The notes: a model not told the origin generated them from the letters alone. Positions 45,656 to 56,225 are shown, numbered from the stretch's first letter. The stretch: 64,000 nt of DNA from JAFAHD01 sp963772515 (GCA_963772515.1 CAVYXC010000004.1:310001-374000); one strand, 5' to 3'. Translations and numbers: made by a program.

Positions 45656-47119
45656 TTTCTCGCTCCGCGGGTACAGCCATGATTCGAGGGAGGTGTGCGA
45701 CACCCCCGCGACCCCTGCGAGTTCGCGCCGCAGTTCGCCCACCAGCGCGCACGATTCGGCCAGCGCGTCATGCTTGTGGATGCTCTCGTAATTGACCTGA
45801 CGGGCGAGCACGAACGCGTCGTCCGGCGCGTCGGCCAAGGCGTCGTGGGCGTAACGCAGCATCTCGCGCACGACGTCTTCGACGAAACGCGGTGCGCTAT
45901 GGGCTTTGTTGACGACGAACAGCTCGTCCGGCCGCTTCAGCAGATCGTACGTCTCCGACGACATCGATTGCTCGACGATCGCCACCATCGAGGGCAGATC
46001 GAGCGCGTCGGTTCCGCCGACGAGCAGCGTGCCGCGCCCGCGCTGGTTGTGCGTGGCGATCGGCACCGAGGCCAAGATACGAGATATCTGGTCCGGCGTG
46101 AACCCTTCCGCCGCGAGCCGCTCCTGCGCTGCTTCAGCGACCATCGATTGCGCGCATGGGCATGCGGTGATGCCCTCGGCCTCGACCCCAAGCAAGCTGC
46201 GCGAGAAGTCACTCGATGCGACCGCCTTGGCGAGCACCGTGTAGTATTCGTTGGTCGGTCTACCGCTCGCCGGCGTGTGGCGCGGAAGCGCGAATTCCGC
46301 GCGCAGATCCACGTGCGCGATCTCCGCACCCTGACTGGCGACCACACGCTGCGCGACGGCGAGCGCGAGCGACTCCGCGCGCGCGCCCGGCTGGCCGGCG
46401 AGGTCGGAGAGCGCGTCTTCAAGGTCCTGGGAGAAACGCGACATGTGCACGCCGCTGTGCGCGGCGTCGAGGTCCGCGAAGATGTCGAGCGTGGCGATGG
46501 CGCTTTGACGCCCGGCAGGTAACGCCAGCGAGATCGTGGTCTTCACGCCGGTGATGCCGGCGCGGTTGAGCGACAACGGCACCTGCGGGCGCATCTCTTG
46601 CACGTCGCGCCGGATGCGTGCGACCAAATCCCCCTCCAGGCGACGCACGCCCGACATGTCCACGGCCTCGGCGAGTGTGCGGACGCTGCGCCCGGATACG
46701 GGCTCCACGGCGTTGGGCGCGATGTCGCGCAGCGGCGCGAGCACGAAGGCACGTTCGCCCATGCGCGGATGCGGAATGGTCAGCTCTTCGTCGCGCATGA
46801 CGAGATCGTCGTACAACAGGATGTCGAGGTCGATCGCGCGCGGACCCATCGGAAAGGAAGCGGCGCGTCCCACGCGGCGCTCGATCGATGCAAACGCGGT
46901 TCGCAGCTCGCGCGGTGAAAGCGTCGTGTGTCCCGTGCATGCGCAGTTCAGAAAATCAGGCTGCTGCGCGAACCCGACCGGCGCAGTCTCATACACAGGC
47001 GCGATGCGCTCGATGTGGATAACTTCTCGCAGCAGCGCGAGCGCGCGTGAGAGATTTGCCTGCCGGTCTCCCAGATTAGAACCGAGTCCGACGGCGACGA
47101 AGTGAGAAGATTCCGACAT
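45644..47119 (-). CDS. folK-folE2: Fusion: HPPK (FolK) and GTP cyclohydrolase FolE2/MptA type
   Basis: 491 residues joining two folate enzymes. Residues about 8-165 are FolK: FVAVGLGSNLGDRQANLSRA, PDFLNCAC, GPRAIDLDILLYDD, PHPRMGERAFVLAPL. Residues about 185-491 are FolE2: VSLSL-like strand VPLSLNRAGITGVK, HMSRF, LEDAL, and EGITACPCAQSMV with Cys320 and Cys322, the metal/catalytic Cys region; TPASGRPTNEYY-like loop before it and IPIATHNQRGRGTL after. One protein would thus do the first (GTP to dihydroneopterin triphosphate) and a later (pyrophosphorylation) step. FolB and FolP are not nearby. Divergent from the clpC leader. Confidence 0.9.
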   Translation of the reverse strand: MSESSHFVAVGLGSNLGDRQANLSRALALLREVIHIERIAPVYETAPVGFAQQPDFLNCACTGHTTLSPRELRTAFASIERRVGRAASFPMGPRAIDLDILLYDDLVMRDEELTIPHPRMGERAFVLAPLRDIAPNAVEPVSGRSVRTLAEAVDMSGVRRLEGDLVARIRRDVQEMRPQVPLSLNRAGITGVKTTISLALPAGRQSAIATLDIFADLDAAHSGVHMSRFSQDLEDALSDLAGQPGARAESLALAVAQRVVASQGAEIAHVDLRAEFALPRHTPASGRPTNEYYTVLAKAVASSDFSRSLLGVEAEGITACPCAQSMVAEAAQERLAAEGFTPDQISRILASVPIATHNQRGRGTLLVGGTDALDLPSMVAIVEQSMSSETYDLLKRPDELFVVNKAHSAPRFVEDVVREMLRYAHDALADAPDDAFVLARQVNYESIHKHDALAESCALVGELRRELAGVAGVSHTSLESWLYPRSEKYSS

Positions 47120-47165
47120 GCGAGAGTCTTCTTGAGAACTTCACGGATTTCCGGCGGCATTCGCC

Positions 47166-47194
47166 TTGACACTGCTGGGGTCGAGGGGTATCAT
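47166..47194 (+). promoter_or_regulatory. Sigma70-type promoter for the clpC leader RNA
   Basis: TTGACA (47166-47171), 17-nt spacer, TATCAT (47189-47194). Predicted transcription start about 47201, which is exactly where the RNA closing stem begins. Confidence 0.75.
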
Positions 47195-47200
47195 GCGCTT

Positions 47201-47392
47201 AAGCCTCAAGGGGCTCGCTCTATAGCGTACCGATCGGCGAGCGGACGGCGTGAGCACCGACCGCATCCGGATTGTGTAACCCGGGCGTAGCGATTGGGCA
47301 TGACCTGATCAAGCGAAAGCCGATGCGACTCCCGCCGTCACCGGCGGGCTCCAGTACAGCGAAGACCGAGAGCCCTTGGGGCTTTTTCTTTT
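47201..47392 (+). ncRNA. Structured approximately 190-nt RNA (small RNA or clpC leader), family not recognised
   Basis: The two ends pair: 47201-47216 with 47370-47384 (12 bp, one bulged G, 3 bp). Inside are GCGTAC/GTACAGC (47225-47230 with 47354-47360, one bulge), a hairpin GCGG-A-CGG/CCG-A-CCGC (47241-47264), a hairpin GATTGGG/CCTGATC (47292-47310) and a perfect hairpin CCCGCCG/CGGCGGG with TCAC loop (47331-47348). A U-rich tract follows. Length and end-to-end pairing recall 6S RNA, but the three local hairpins look more like a multi-arm riboswitch-type leader. Both are inference; only promoter, pairings and terminator are seen. Confidence 0.6.
47371..47392 (+). terminator. Intrinsic terminator of the structured RNA
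   Basis: AGCCC, loop TTG, GGGCT, followed by TTTTCTTTT. The same bases can instead pair with the RNA 5' end, so terminator hairpin and closing stem are mutually exclusive. Confidence 0.75.
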
Positions 47393-47536
47393 CCGTTTCC
47401 CTTCAGGAACGGACACGATTAATACCGATAAAACGTTTAGGTGGTAAAAGAAGCGGAATCGGCGCAAAACGTCGAACACCTGTGCACCTAGTCAAGAAGC
47501 GGCCGCCACCGCGGCCGGTGGAGAAACTATAGATCT

Positions 47537-50038
<2,502 letters not shown>

Positions 50039-50044
50039 ATGCCG

Positions 50045-50066
50045 CTCCCGAGCGAAGGCTCGGGTG
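50045..50066 (+). repeat. Palindromic repeat B, copy 2
   Basis: CCCGAGC (50047-50053), loop GAAG, GCTCGGG (50058-50064). Head degenerate. 9 nt after the clpC stop. Confidence 0.75.
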
Positions 50067-50080
50067 GCGCCAAAACGAAC

Positions 50081-50106
50081 GTAGCACCCGAGCGCAAGCT
50101 CGGGTG
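50081..50106 (+). repeat. Palindromic repeat B, copy 3
   Basis: GTAG head, CACCCGAGC, loop GCAA (GNRA type), GCTCGGGTG: perfect 9-bp stem. Between clpC and the first DUF4760-like gene. Confidence 0.85.
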
Positions 50107-50125
50107 TTGCATTATGAGGGCCTCG

Positions 50126-50677
50126 ATGTCATTGGAAGTGATCAATACGCTCGCCGCTGTCGGAACCTTCGTCGTCATCGCAGCTACCGCGATCGCCGCG
50201 CTCGTCCAGTTGCGCCACCTGCAGGCCAGCAATCAACTGCAGGCCATGCTCAAGCTCAACGAGATGTGGGATGAGCCCGTGATGCGCGCGGCCTCCCACT
50301 ACGTGCGGGCTGAACTCGCCGACAGAGTGAAGGATCCCGAATACGCGCGCTCGTTGGACAAGGCGTCCAACGACTGGTCGATACACCCGGAGGTGCGCGT
50401 CATGACGTGGTGGGAGCAGGTCGGCACGATGGTCAAGTACGGCTTCATCCAGAGCGACCCGTTCCTCGATCTTGCCTCGTTCGCGGTGAGCAACGATTGG
50501 GATCATCTCGCGGTGACGATCGCGCTGATGCGCCGCAAGCGCGGTCCCGCGGTGTGGGAGAACTTCGAATACCTCGTGGTGCGCGGCAGAGAATTCACGC
50601 GGCGCCATCCGGAGGGCGCGTTTCCCGAAAGCTTCCAGCGGTTGACGCTGCCTGATGTCGGCGGCGCGCAACGATGA
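50126..50677 (+). CDS. One-helix membrane protein, DUF4760-like, paralog 1
   Basis: 183 residues. N-terminal membrane helix TFVVIAATAIAALVQLRHL, then the family motif LQASNQLQAMLKLNEMW and a helical cytoplasmic domain with WEQVGTMVKYGFI and WENFEYLVVRGREF. Start ATG 50126 (MSLE) chosen by comparison with the paralogs and the GAGGG 6 nt upstream. Stop overlaps paralog 2 by 4 nt. Function unknown; the DUF4760 label is by general resemblance. Confidence 0.72.
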   Translation: MSLEVINTLAAVGTFVVIAATAIAALVQLRHLQASNQLQAMLKLNEMWDEPVMRAASHYVRAELADRVKDPEYARSLDKASNDWSIHPEVRVMTWWEQVGTMVKYGFIQSDPFLDLASFAVSNDWDHLAVTIALMRRKRGPAVWENFEYLVVRGREFTRRHPEGAFPESFQRLTLPDVGGAQR

Positions 50678-51243
50678 CCTGGGAAGAACTCGGCGCGCTG
50701 TCGACCTTCGGCACGCTGCTCGTGATCGCCGCATCGGCGATCGCGGCGGTCGTCCAGCTGCGCCACATGCGGGCCGGCAACCAGATCAGCGCGTCGCTCG
50801 GACTGCTCGACAAATGGGCGAGTCCGGATGCACGCGCAATGGCCAACTATGTCTTCCAGGGCGAGATGGAACGCAAGCTCCAGGACCGCGCCTACCGAGA
50901 CAGTCTCCAGAAGGTCCCGATCGACCGGCTCGAGCATCCCGAGGTCGCTTATCTCGACTTTTGGGAGTCCACCTGCACCTTGGTCAAGCTCGGGTACACC
51001 GCCGAAGAGGGTTTCATGGAGTCGGGCGGATTCCAGTGCATCGCAGCCTGGCACAAGCTCAACCCGGCCCTCGCCATCATCCGACGGACGCGCGGACCAC
51101 AGGTGTACGATAACTTCGAGTACGTCGCGTCGCGAGCGATGAAATGGGAGGCGGCCCACGCGAGCGGCACATATCCGAAAGACGCGCCGCATCTCCCGGT
51201 GGTGGACATCTATGCCGAGGACACGGCGCCCGATGTCCCTTGA
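50674..51243 (+). CDS. One-helix membrane protein, DUF4760-like, paralog 2
   Basis: 189 residues with the same plan: helix GTLLVIAASAIAAVVQLRHM, RAGNQISASLGLLDKW, FWESTCTLVKLGYT, YDNFEYVASRAMKWE. ATGA overlap with paralog 1, overlap of about 11 nt with paralog 3. The central region differs most among the paralogs, while the membrane helix and the NFEY motif are conserved. Confidence 0.72.
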   Translation: MTWEELGALSTFGTLLVIAASAIAAVVQLRHMRAGNQISASLGLLDKWASPDARAMANYVFQGEMERKLQDRAYRDSLQKVPIDRLEHPEVAYLDFWESTCTLVKLGYTAEEGFMESGGFQCIAAWHKLNPALAIIRRTRGPQVYDNFEYVASRAMKWEAAHASGTYPKDAPHLPVVDIYAEDTAPDVP

Positions 51244-51796
51244 GCTGTGGAGCACGGTCTTCTCCGGCGCGACGTTCATCGTCATCGCCGCGACCGCCAT
51301 CGCCGCCCTCATCCAGCTGCGGCACATGCGCACGGGCAATCAGCTCAACGCGCTGCTCACGCTCATGCAGATGTGGGATACGCCCGACATGCAAACGCAT
51401 ATCCAGTATTCGCGCACCGCACTCCAGCCGAAATTCAAAGATCCGACGTTCCTCGCGCAATATGCGGAAGGGGGCCTCTCACGAGCCGAGCACCCGGAAA
51501 TGCTCGTCGCTGACTATTGGGAGCAGATCGGGACGTTCATGAAGTATTCGCTGGTGGACGAGCGATCGTGGCTCGACATATCGGCCCCACAGGTGCTGCG
51601 CTCGTGGGATGACCTTTGGCCTGCGATCGCCGCGCAGCGAGCTCAATTCGGAGACTCCGCGTTTGAGAATTTCGAATACGTCGCCGTGCGGGCCAAACTG
51701 TGGCTCGCGCGCTACCCGGACGGCGTCTATCCACCCAATCTGCCCCGCATGGCGCAGCTCAAAAGGGCGCAACCTCAGCCCCCCGCGAGCACATGA
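51233..51796 (+). CDS. One-helix membrane protein, DUF4760-like, paralog 3
   Basis: 187 residues: helix TFIVIAATAIAALIQLRHM, RTGNQLNALLTLMQMWDTPD, WEQIGTFMKYSLV, FENFEYVAVRAKLWLARYP. Start ATG 51233 (MSLE) preferred to ATG 51212 because paralogs begin alike. Stop overlaps the phosphofructokinase ATG by 4 nt, placing all four genes in one transcription unit after clpC. Confidence 0.72.
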   Translation: MSLELWSTVFSGATFIVIAATAIAALIQLRHMRTGNQLNALLTLMQMWDTPDMQTHIQYSRTALQPKFKDPTFLAQYAEGGLSRAEHPEMLVADYWEQIGTFMKYSLVDERSWLDISAPQVLRSWDDLWPAIAAQRAQFGDSAFENFEYVAVRAKLWLARYPDGVYPPNLPRMAQLKRAQPQPPAST

Positions 51797-53046
51797 GCGA
51801 CTCAGGCCGCACGCTCGGCGTCTTGGTCGGGGGCGGCCCGGCGCCGGGCATCAATAGCGTCATCGCCGCGGCGACGATCGAGGCGATCAACGAGGGCTGT
51901 GCAGTCATCGGCATCTATGACGGTTTCCAATGGCTGGCGCGCGGCGACACGACGCACGTGACGCGACTGGAGATCGACGACGTCAGCCGCATCCATTGGA
52001 TCGGCGGCTCGATCCTGCGCACCTCGCGCACGAATCCGGCCAGAAACGACACGACCCTGGCTAGCTGCGTGGCCGCGTTGCGCGCGCTCGGCATCACCGA
52101 CCTGGTCTGCATCGGCGGCGACGACACGACGTTCGGCGCGGCCAAGATCGCTGAAGCTGCCGGCGGCGCGATCCGCGTCGTCACCGTGCCCAAGACGATC
52201 GATAACGATCTGCCCTTGCCCGAGAACATGCCGACTTTCGGCTTCGAGACCGCGCGCGCAGTGGGCTCGGGCATCGTCGAAAGCCTCATGGAGGATGCCA
52301 AGACGACCACGCGTTGGTACGTGGCGGTCTGCATGGGCCGCAAGTCCGGCGCGCTCGCGCTCGCGATCTGCAAAGCCGCCGGCGGCACGCTGGCGGTCAT
52401 CCCCGAGGAATTCGCCGGCTCAAGCGTATCGCTCGAGTTGGTGGCGGACATCATCATCGGCAGCATGATCAAACGCCGCTGGATGGGCCACGACCACGGT
52501 GTGGCGATCGTCGCCGAGGGCGTCGTCGAGCGTCTCGACGAGCATTCGCTGGCGGGTCTGAAGAACGTGCCGCGCGATCAATACGGACATATCCGCATCA
52601 GCGATCTCGATGTCGGGGATGCGGTGCGCGGTTTCGTGCGCCAGCGGCTCGAGGCGCTCCACTTCGAGGCGACGGTGATCAAGAAGGAGATCGGGTACGA
52701 GCTGCGCTGCGCCAAGCCGGTGGCGTTCGACGTCGAATACACGCGCACGCTCGGCTACGGCGCCGTGCGCTATCTGATGCGTGGAGGTTCGGGAGCGATG
52801 ATCGCATTACGCGGCGGACGAGTCGAGCCGGTGACGCTGGATGACATGCTCGACCCCGCCACAGGGCGCATCCGCATCCGGGTCGTCGACACGGCGACCG
52901 AAGCCTACGAGGTCGGTCGCAAGTACATGATCCGCTTGGAGGCGGCCGATCTGGAAGAGCCGCGACTAGGGGAGCTTGCCAATACCGCGGGCATGTCCGC
53001 ACCCGCTTTCAAAGCGCGCTTCGCCCCCACCGTTCTCGCCCAATAA
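51793..53046 (+). CDS. pfp: 6-phosphofructokinase, pyrophosphate-dependent type
   Basis: 417 residues. Phosphorylates fructose-6-phosphate. Phosphate-donor residues: GGDDTTFGA has Asp111 where ATP enzymes have Gly, and PKTIDNDLP has Lys134 where ATP enzymes have Gly; this Asp/Lys pair is the known mark of PPi-dependent PFKs. GGGPAPGINSVIAA at the N-terminus; MGRKSGALAL and PEEFAGS later. PPi use makes the step reversible and links it to the PPi released by biosynthesis. ATGA overlap with DUF4760-like paralog 3. Confidence 0.9.
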   Translation: MSDSGRTLGVLVGGGPAPGINSVIAAATIEAINEGCAVIGIYDGFQWLARGDTTHVTRLEIDDVSRIHWIGGSILRTSRTNPARNDTTLASCVAALRALGITDLVCIGGDDTTFGAAKIAEAAGGAIRVVTVPKTIDNDLPLPENMPTFGFETARAVGSGIVESLMEDAKTTTRWYVAVCMGRKSGALALAICKAAGGTLAVIPEEFAGSSVSLELVADIIIGSMIKRRWMGHDHGVAIVAEGVVERLDEHSLAGLKNVPRDQYGHIRISDLDVGDAVRGFVRQRLEALHFEATVIKKEIGYELRCAKPVAFDVEYTRTLGYGAVRYLMRGGSGAMIALRGGRVEPVTLDDMLDPATGRIRIRVVDTATEAYEVGRKYMIRLEAADLEEPRLGELANTAGMSAPAFKARFAPTVLAQ

Positions 53047-53049
53047 TTC

Positions 53050-53075
53050 ATGGAGCGGTCGAATTTATTCGACCG
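53050..53075 (+). repeat. Palindromic repeat A, copy 11 (abuts RsbW-like stop)
   Basis: Head ATGGAG, arms CGGTCGAAT and ATTCGACCG around TT. The TAA of the minus-strand gene (53076-53078) is directly adjacent. Confidence 0.92.
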
Positions 53076-53498
53076 TTAGCTGTGCGCCCGCCGGCGCTTG
53101 AGCAGGCGCACTGTCGTGCCTTTGCCCTCGCAGTTGTGCTCGACGCGATCCATCAGCGTGCGCATCAAGAAGATGCCCATCCCGCGATCCGGCATCCGGC
53201 GGCTCGAAGTTTCGGCCAACGTCTGAACGTCGAAACCAACGCCGTTGTCCGATACCTCGATGACCAGATCGATGCCGTCGAACGTGCAGCCGAGGCTGAA
53301 GTGCCCGCTGGGCACGTGGCCGTGCTCGGTGGCGTTGTTGCACGCCTCGCCGACGGCCAGCGCGATGTCGCACACGTCCGCGAAATCAAAGCCGCAGTCG
53401 ATGGCGAAGTCGGCGACCGCATGACGTGCCTCCGCAACGGAAGTAAAAGCGCTCGGGTAGAGCGCGTTGAAGCCGTCTCGATCTCTTGATTCACGCAC
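53076..53498 (-). CDS. RsbW/SpoIIAB-like ATP-binding anti-sigma factor kinase
   Basis: 140 residues, GHKL ATPase domain. N-box VGEACNNATEHGH, G1 box EVSDNGVGFD, G2 region DRGMGIFLMRTLMDRVE. Such kinases bind or phosphorylate anti-anti-sigma factors and hold a sigma factor; no STAS partner or sigma gene is adjacent, so the pathway is unknown. GTG start. C-terminus ends at repeat A copy 11, convergent with pfp. Confidence 0.85.
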   Translation of the reverse strand: MRESRDRDGFNALYPSAFTSVAEARHAVADFAIDCGFDFADVCDIALAVGEACNNATEHGHVPSGHFSLGCTFDGIDLVIEVSDNGVGFDVQTLAETSSRRMPDRGMGIFLMRTLMDRVEHNCEGKGTTVRLLKRRRAHS

Positions 53499-53543
53499 GA
53501 TCGATTGATCTATACCCGCAAGTCCGGGACGTCAAACCGTCGT

Positions 53544-54113
53544 TCATAATTTCGTCTGTCGCGGCAAAAGTTGAGGCACGCCGGGCGGATATGAGCTCGG
53601 ATGCTCGACCGCAAAGCGACGCGAAAGCGCGGCGAGGTACTCGAAATCCTCCCAGATCGCGTCGTCGCCATGCGCGAGCCGCTCGAGCTTCACATAGCCC
53701 TCCAAACGCCGCCACAGCCCGTCGATCGGCCCGCAGTACTGCTCGAAGAACAAGCGCTGGTCGACGACGCCGTTACGCACCAACGTGCCCATGACCTCGA
53801 CAGCGTTGGCGATCATCAAAACGGCTTGGCGAAGCACTTCGTAGCGCTCGTTGCCGTGCGTCGCTCGCAGAGCCGCGTCGTCGGTGACGAACTTGCGGTA
53901 CCCTTCGTCGTTCGAAAGATCGCCCTCGCGATGGATCAGCGCCACAGCTTGCTGATGGGCGTCATCGTCGAGCATGGTGCGCAACGTGAGAAAGCCCGTG
54001 ATCTGGTTGCTCGCCCGCAGGTGGCGCAGTTGCACGAGCGCCGCGATCGCTGACGCTCCGATGACGATCGCCGTCGCGATGGTCGCGATGGCGGTGATCA
54101 GTTCAAGCGACAT
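53544..54113 (-). CDS. One-helix membrane protein, DUF4760-like, paralog 4
   Basis: 189 residues on the opposite strand from paralogs 1-3, 1.7 kb away: helix TAIVIGASAIAALVQLRHL, RASNQITGFLTLRTML, VEVMGTLVRNGVV, WEDFEYLAALSRRFA. AAGGGGGA precedes the ATG. Overlaps the hutI stop by 11 nt and so is probably read together with ftcD-hutI. Confidence 0.72.
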   Translation of the reverse strand: MSLELITAIATIATAIVIGASAIAALVQLRHLRASNQITGFLTLRTMLDDDAHQQAVALIHREGDLSNDEGYRKFVTDDAALRATHGNERYEVLRQAVLMIANAVEVMGTLVRNGVVDQRLFFEQYCGPIDGLWRRLEGYVKLERLAHGDDAIWEDFEYLAALSRRFAVEHPSSYPPGVPQLLPRQTKL

Positions 54114-55356
54114 GTTCCCCCTTTGATCCTACAGACGACCACGCCACCAGATTGACGCCGAAATAGTAGCCTAGCTCGCGATAATCGCTGATGTCCAGCT
54201 TCACCAGATCCGCAGGCCGGCCCGGCGCGATGCAGCCGGCGACGCCGGCAGCATCAAGCGAGCGCGCCGCCATCACGGTGATACCGGCGATCACCTCAGG
54301 TGCGCTCATCCCTAGCCGGCGTCGAGCGACGTGTGCGACCTCTTGCAGCGAGTAGCACGGACAGGTGCCCGGGTTGAAATCAGTTGCCAGCGCGACCGGA
54401 ACGCCCTCGCCGATCAGCGCGCGCGCCGGCGCAAAGCGCGGCAAGCTGAGATACTGCGCCGTCGCCGGGCACAGCACCGCGATCGTGCCTGCGTCTCGCA
54501 GGTTAGCGATATCGGCATCATCGATGAAGTTGAGATGATCGGCCGTCATGCAGCGCAGCCGCGCCGCGAGTGCTGCACCGCCGCTTGCGCCAAGCTCGTC
54601 CGCGTGGATGCGCAGCTGCATACCGCGCGCCGCGCACGCTTCGAGAAAGCGTGCGCTTTGTCGCGGCGTGAAATACCCGCGCTCGCAGAACGCGTCGGCG
54701 AACCGGGCGATGCCCGTCTCGGCCGCTGCGGGAAGAATCGTCGCGATGAGCTCGTCGACGAACGCGTCGTAGGAGGTGAATTCGGGCGGCAGCGCGTGCG
54801 CGCCGCAAAACGTCGCGATGACGTGCGGTATATCAGCGGCGCGATCCAACGAGGCCAACGCCTGGAGCGACCTGCGCTCGCCCGCGGGAGTGAGCGTGTA
54901 GCCCGTTTTGATCTCCGCCGTCGTCGTGCCATGTTCGAGCATGGTGGCCAGCCGGCGTCGTCCGGCCTGGATCAATCCATCGAGATCGAGCGCGCGCGTC
55001 TGCTCGACCGTGTAGGCGATGCCCAGTCCGGGCGGCTCGCCGCGTGACAGCGCCTCGAAGTCGGCGACGCGGTCACCCGCGAAGAGCGCGTGGGTGTGCG
55101 CGTCGACGAACCCGGGCATGACGACGCACCCCTGCGCGTCGATCACCTCCACATCGGCATATGGAGCGGCCGAATCTATTCGACCGTGCATGACCTCCAC
55201 GATCACGCCATCGCGCACGATAACGGTCGCGTCGCGCATGATGCCTAGATCGTCTTCGCCGACGCGGGCGTCGCCGTTGACGCGCGCCGCCAGCGGCGCC
55301 ATGGTGAGCAGCGTCGCGTTGACGATCGCATACGATGCCGCCGTCGGCGCTACCAC
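54103..55356 (-). CDS. hutI: Imidazolonepropionase with in-frame repeat
   Basis: 417 residues, Zn/Fe amidohydrolase that opens imidazolone-5-propanoate in histidine degradation. GFVDAHTHALFAGDR (metal His pair and substrate loop), IKTGYTLTPAGE, AHALPPEF, DADELG-like IHADELGASGG, CPATAQYLSL, ATDFNPGTCPC. GTG 55356 overlaps the ftcD stop by 7 nt. Palindromic repeat A copy 12 is translated in frame as HGRIDSAAP, just before ADVEVIDAQGCVVMPGF, in a loop where homologs vary. Confidence 0.93.
   Translation of the reverse strand: MVAPTAASYAIVNATLLTMAPLAARVNGDARVGEDDLGIMRDATVIVRDGVIVEVMHGRIDSAAPYADVEVIDAQGCVVMPGFVDAHTHALFAGDRVADFEALSRGEPPGLGIAYTVEQTRALDLDGLIQAGRRRLATMLEHGTTTAEIKTGYTLTPAGERRSLQALASLDRAADIPHVIATFCGAHALPPEFTSYDAFVDELIATILPAAAETGIARFADAFCERGYFTPRQSARFLEACAARGMQLRIHADELGASGGAALAARLRCMTADHLNFIDDADIANLRDAGTIAVLCPATAQYLSLPRFAPARALIGEGVPVALATDFNPGTCPCYSLQEVAHVARRRLGMSAPEVIAGITVMAARSLDAAGVAGCIAPGRPADLVKLDISDYRELGYYFGVNLVAWSSVGSKGEHVA
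55161..55186 (+). repeat. Palindromic repeat A, copy 12 (in frame inside hutI)
   Basis: Head ATGGAG, arms CGGCCGAAT and ATTCGACCG around CT; one C-A mismatch in the stem. In the gene frame it reads GRIDSAAP on the minus strand. Confidence 0.85.
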
Positions 55357-56225
55357 GTCACCGCGCGCGGATCGATCGAGTCGAGATGGAGATAGTATGC
55401 GGCAGATTCGGCGATCGCTGAGAGCGGTGACAGCCCGACCAATTCGCACCCGGCGACGGAGACGCCGGCGGCTGCCGCCTCGCGCCGGATCAGTTCGGTC
55501 ACGCGATACAGCGGAATCGCATTGACGTCGACGACGTTCATCGACACCTGGACCATCGAATCGGACAGCGCAAAGCCGAGTGCCTTGATGCCGACCAATC
55601 CGCCGCTGCGCCGGCGCACGGCAAGCGCGATACGCTCGGCCAGTGCCAGATCCCCGCTGGCGAGGTTCACGTTGAAAGCGATGAGGAAGTTGCGCGCGCC
55701 GACCGCCACGATGCCCGCGCTTGGATGCAGCGCCGGTTCGCCCGTGTCGGGATGGCGCGCTCGATCTTTGACCGTCTCGATCAGCCCTTCGAACTGGCCC
55801 TTGCGCACGTTGCCCAAGTCGCGCCGTTCCGGCCGCGTCGCCGCGAACTCATAGAAGTAAGACGGCAGCTGGTATCGCTCCCACAGCTGCGCGGCGCACT
55901 GGCGCGCGAGCCCGACCGCGTCGTCCATCGTCGCGCCGCTCACGGGGATGAACGGGATGACGTCGACCGCCCCCATGCGCGGGTGCTCGCCGCTATGCGA
56001 GCGCAGATCGACGCGCTCGATCGCCGCGCCCGCGAGCCGCACGGCGGCGCCGAGCACGCCTTCGCCGCTGCCCACGAAGGTGTAGACAGAGCGGTTGTGG
56101 GCGCTGTCGCTTTGCGTGTCGAGCAACACGACATCCGGACCGGCCGCCGCGGCGCCGATCGCCGCGATGACATCCGCGCGCCGGCCTTCCGAAACGTTAG
56201 GAACGCACTCGAAGACGCTTGCCAT
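55350..56225 (-). CDS. ftcD: Glutamate formimidoyltransferase
   Basis: 291 residues, transfers the formimino group of formiminoglutamate to tetrahydrofolate. FECVPNVSEGRR at the N-terminus, DTQSDSAHNRSVYTFVG, HSGEHPRMGAVDVIPFIPV (His region), FYEFAATRPERRDLGNVRKG and GARNFLIAFNVNL. Ends at about residue 291, so it lacks the cyclodeaminase domain of the eukaryotic bifunctional enzyme. Upstream of and overlapping hutI; hutH and hutU are not in the window. Confidence 0.93.
   Translation of the reverse strand: MASVFECVPNVSEGRRADVIAAIGAAAAGPDVVLLDTQSDSAHNRSVYTFVGSGEGVLGAAVRLAGAAIERVDLRSHSGEHPRMGAVDVIPFIPVSGATMDDAVGLARQCAAQLWERYQLPSYFYEFAATRPERRDLGNVRKGQFEGLIETVKDRARHPDTGEPALHPSAGIVAVGARNFLIAFNVNLASGDLALAERIALAVRRRSGGLVGIKALGFALSDSMVQVSMNVVDVNAIPLYRVTELIRREAAAAGVSVAGCELVGLSPLSAIAESAAYYLHLDSIDPRAVTW

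Larger units (their letters stand above)
47120..47536. other. 417-nt gap between folK-folE2 and clpC
   Basis: The only stretch over 300 nt without a protein gene. From left to right it holds a near-consensus + strand promoter (47166-47194), a structured RNA (47201-47392) with intrinsic terminator, and about 145 nt of A/T-richer leader before clpC (AATACCGATAAAACG near 47421). No tRNA, SRP, tmRNA or RNase P motif was seen in it. Confidence 0.8.

Noticed and set aside
47201..47392. Assignment of the clpC-upstream RNA to c-di-GMP, lysine, M-box, ZTP, cobalamin or glycine riboswitches, SRP RNA, tmRNA or RNase P
   Set aside because: None of the conserved core sequences of these RNAs could be found; the RNA is left unassigned.
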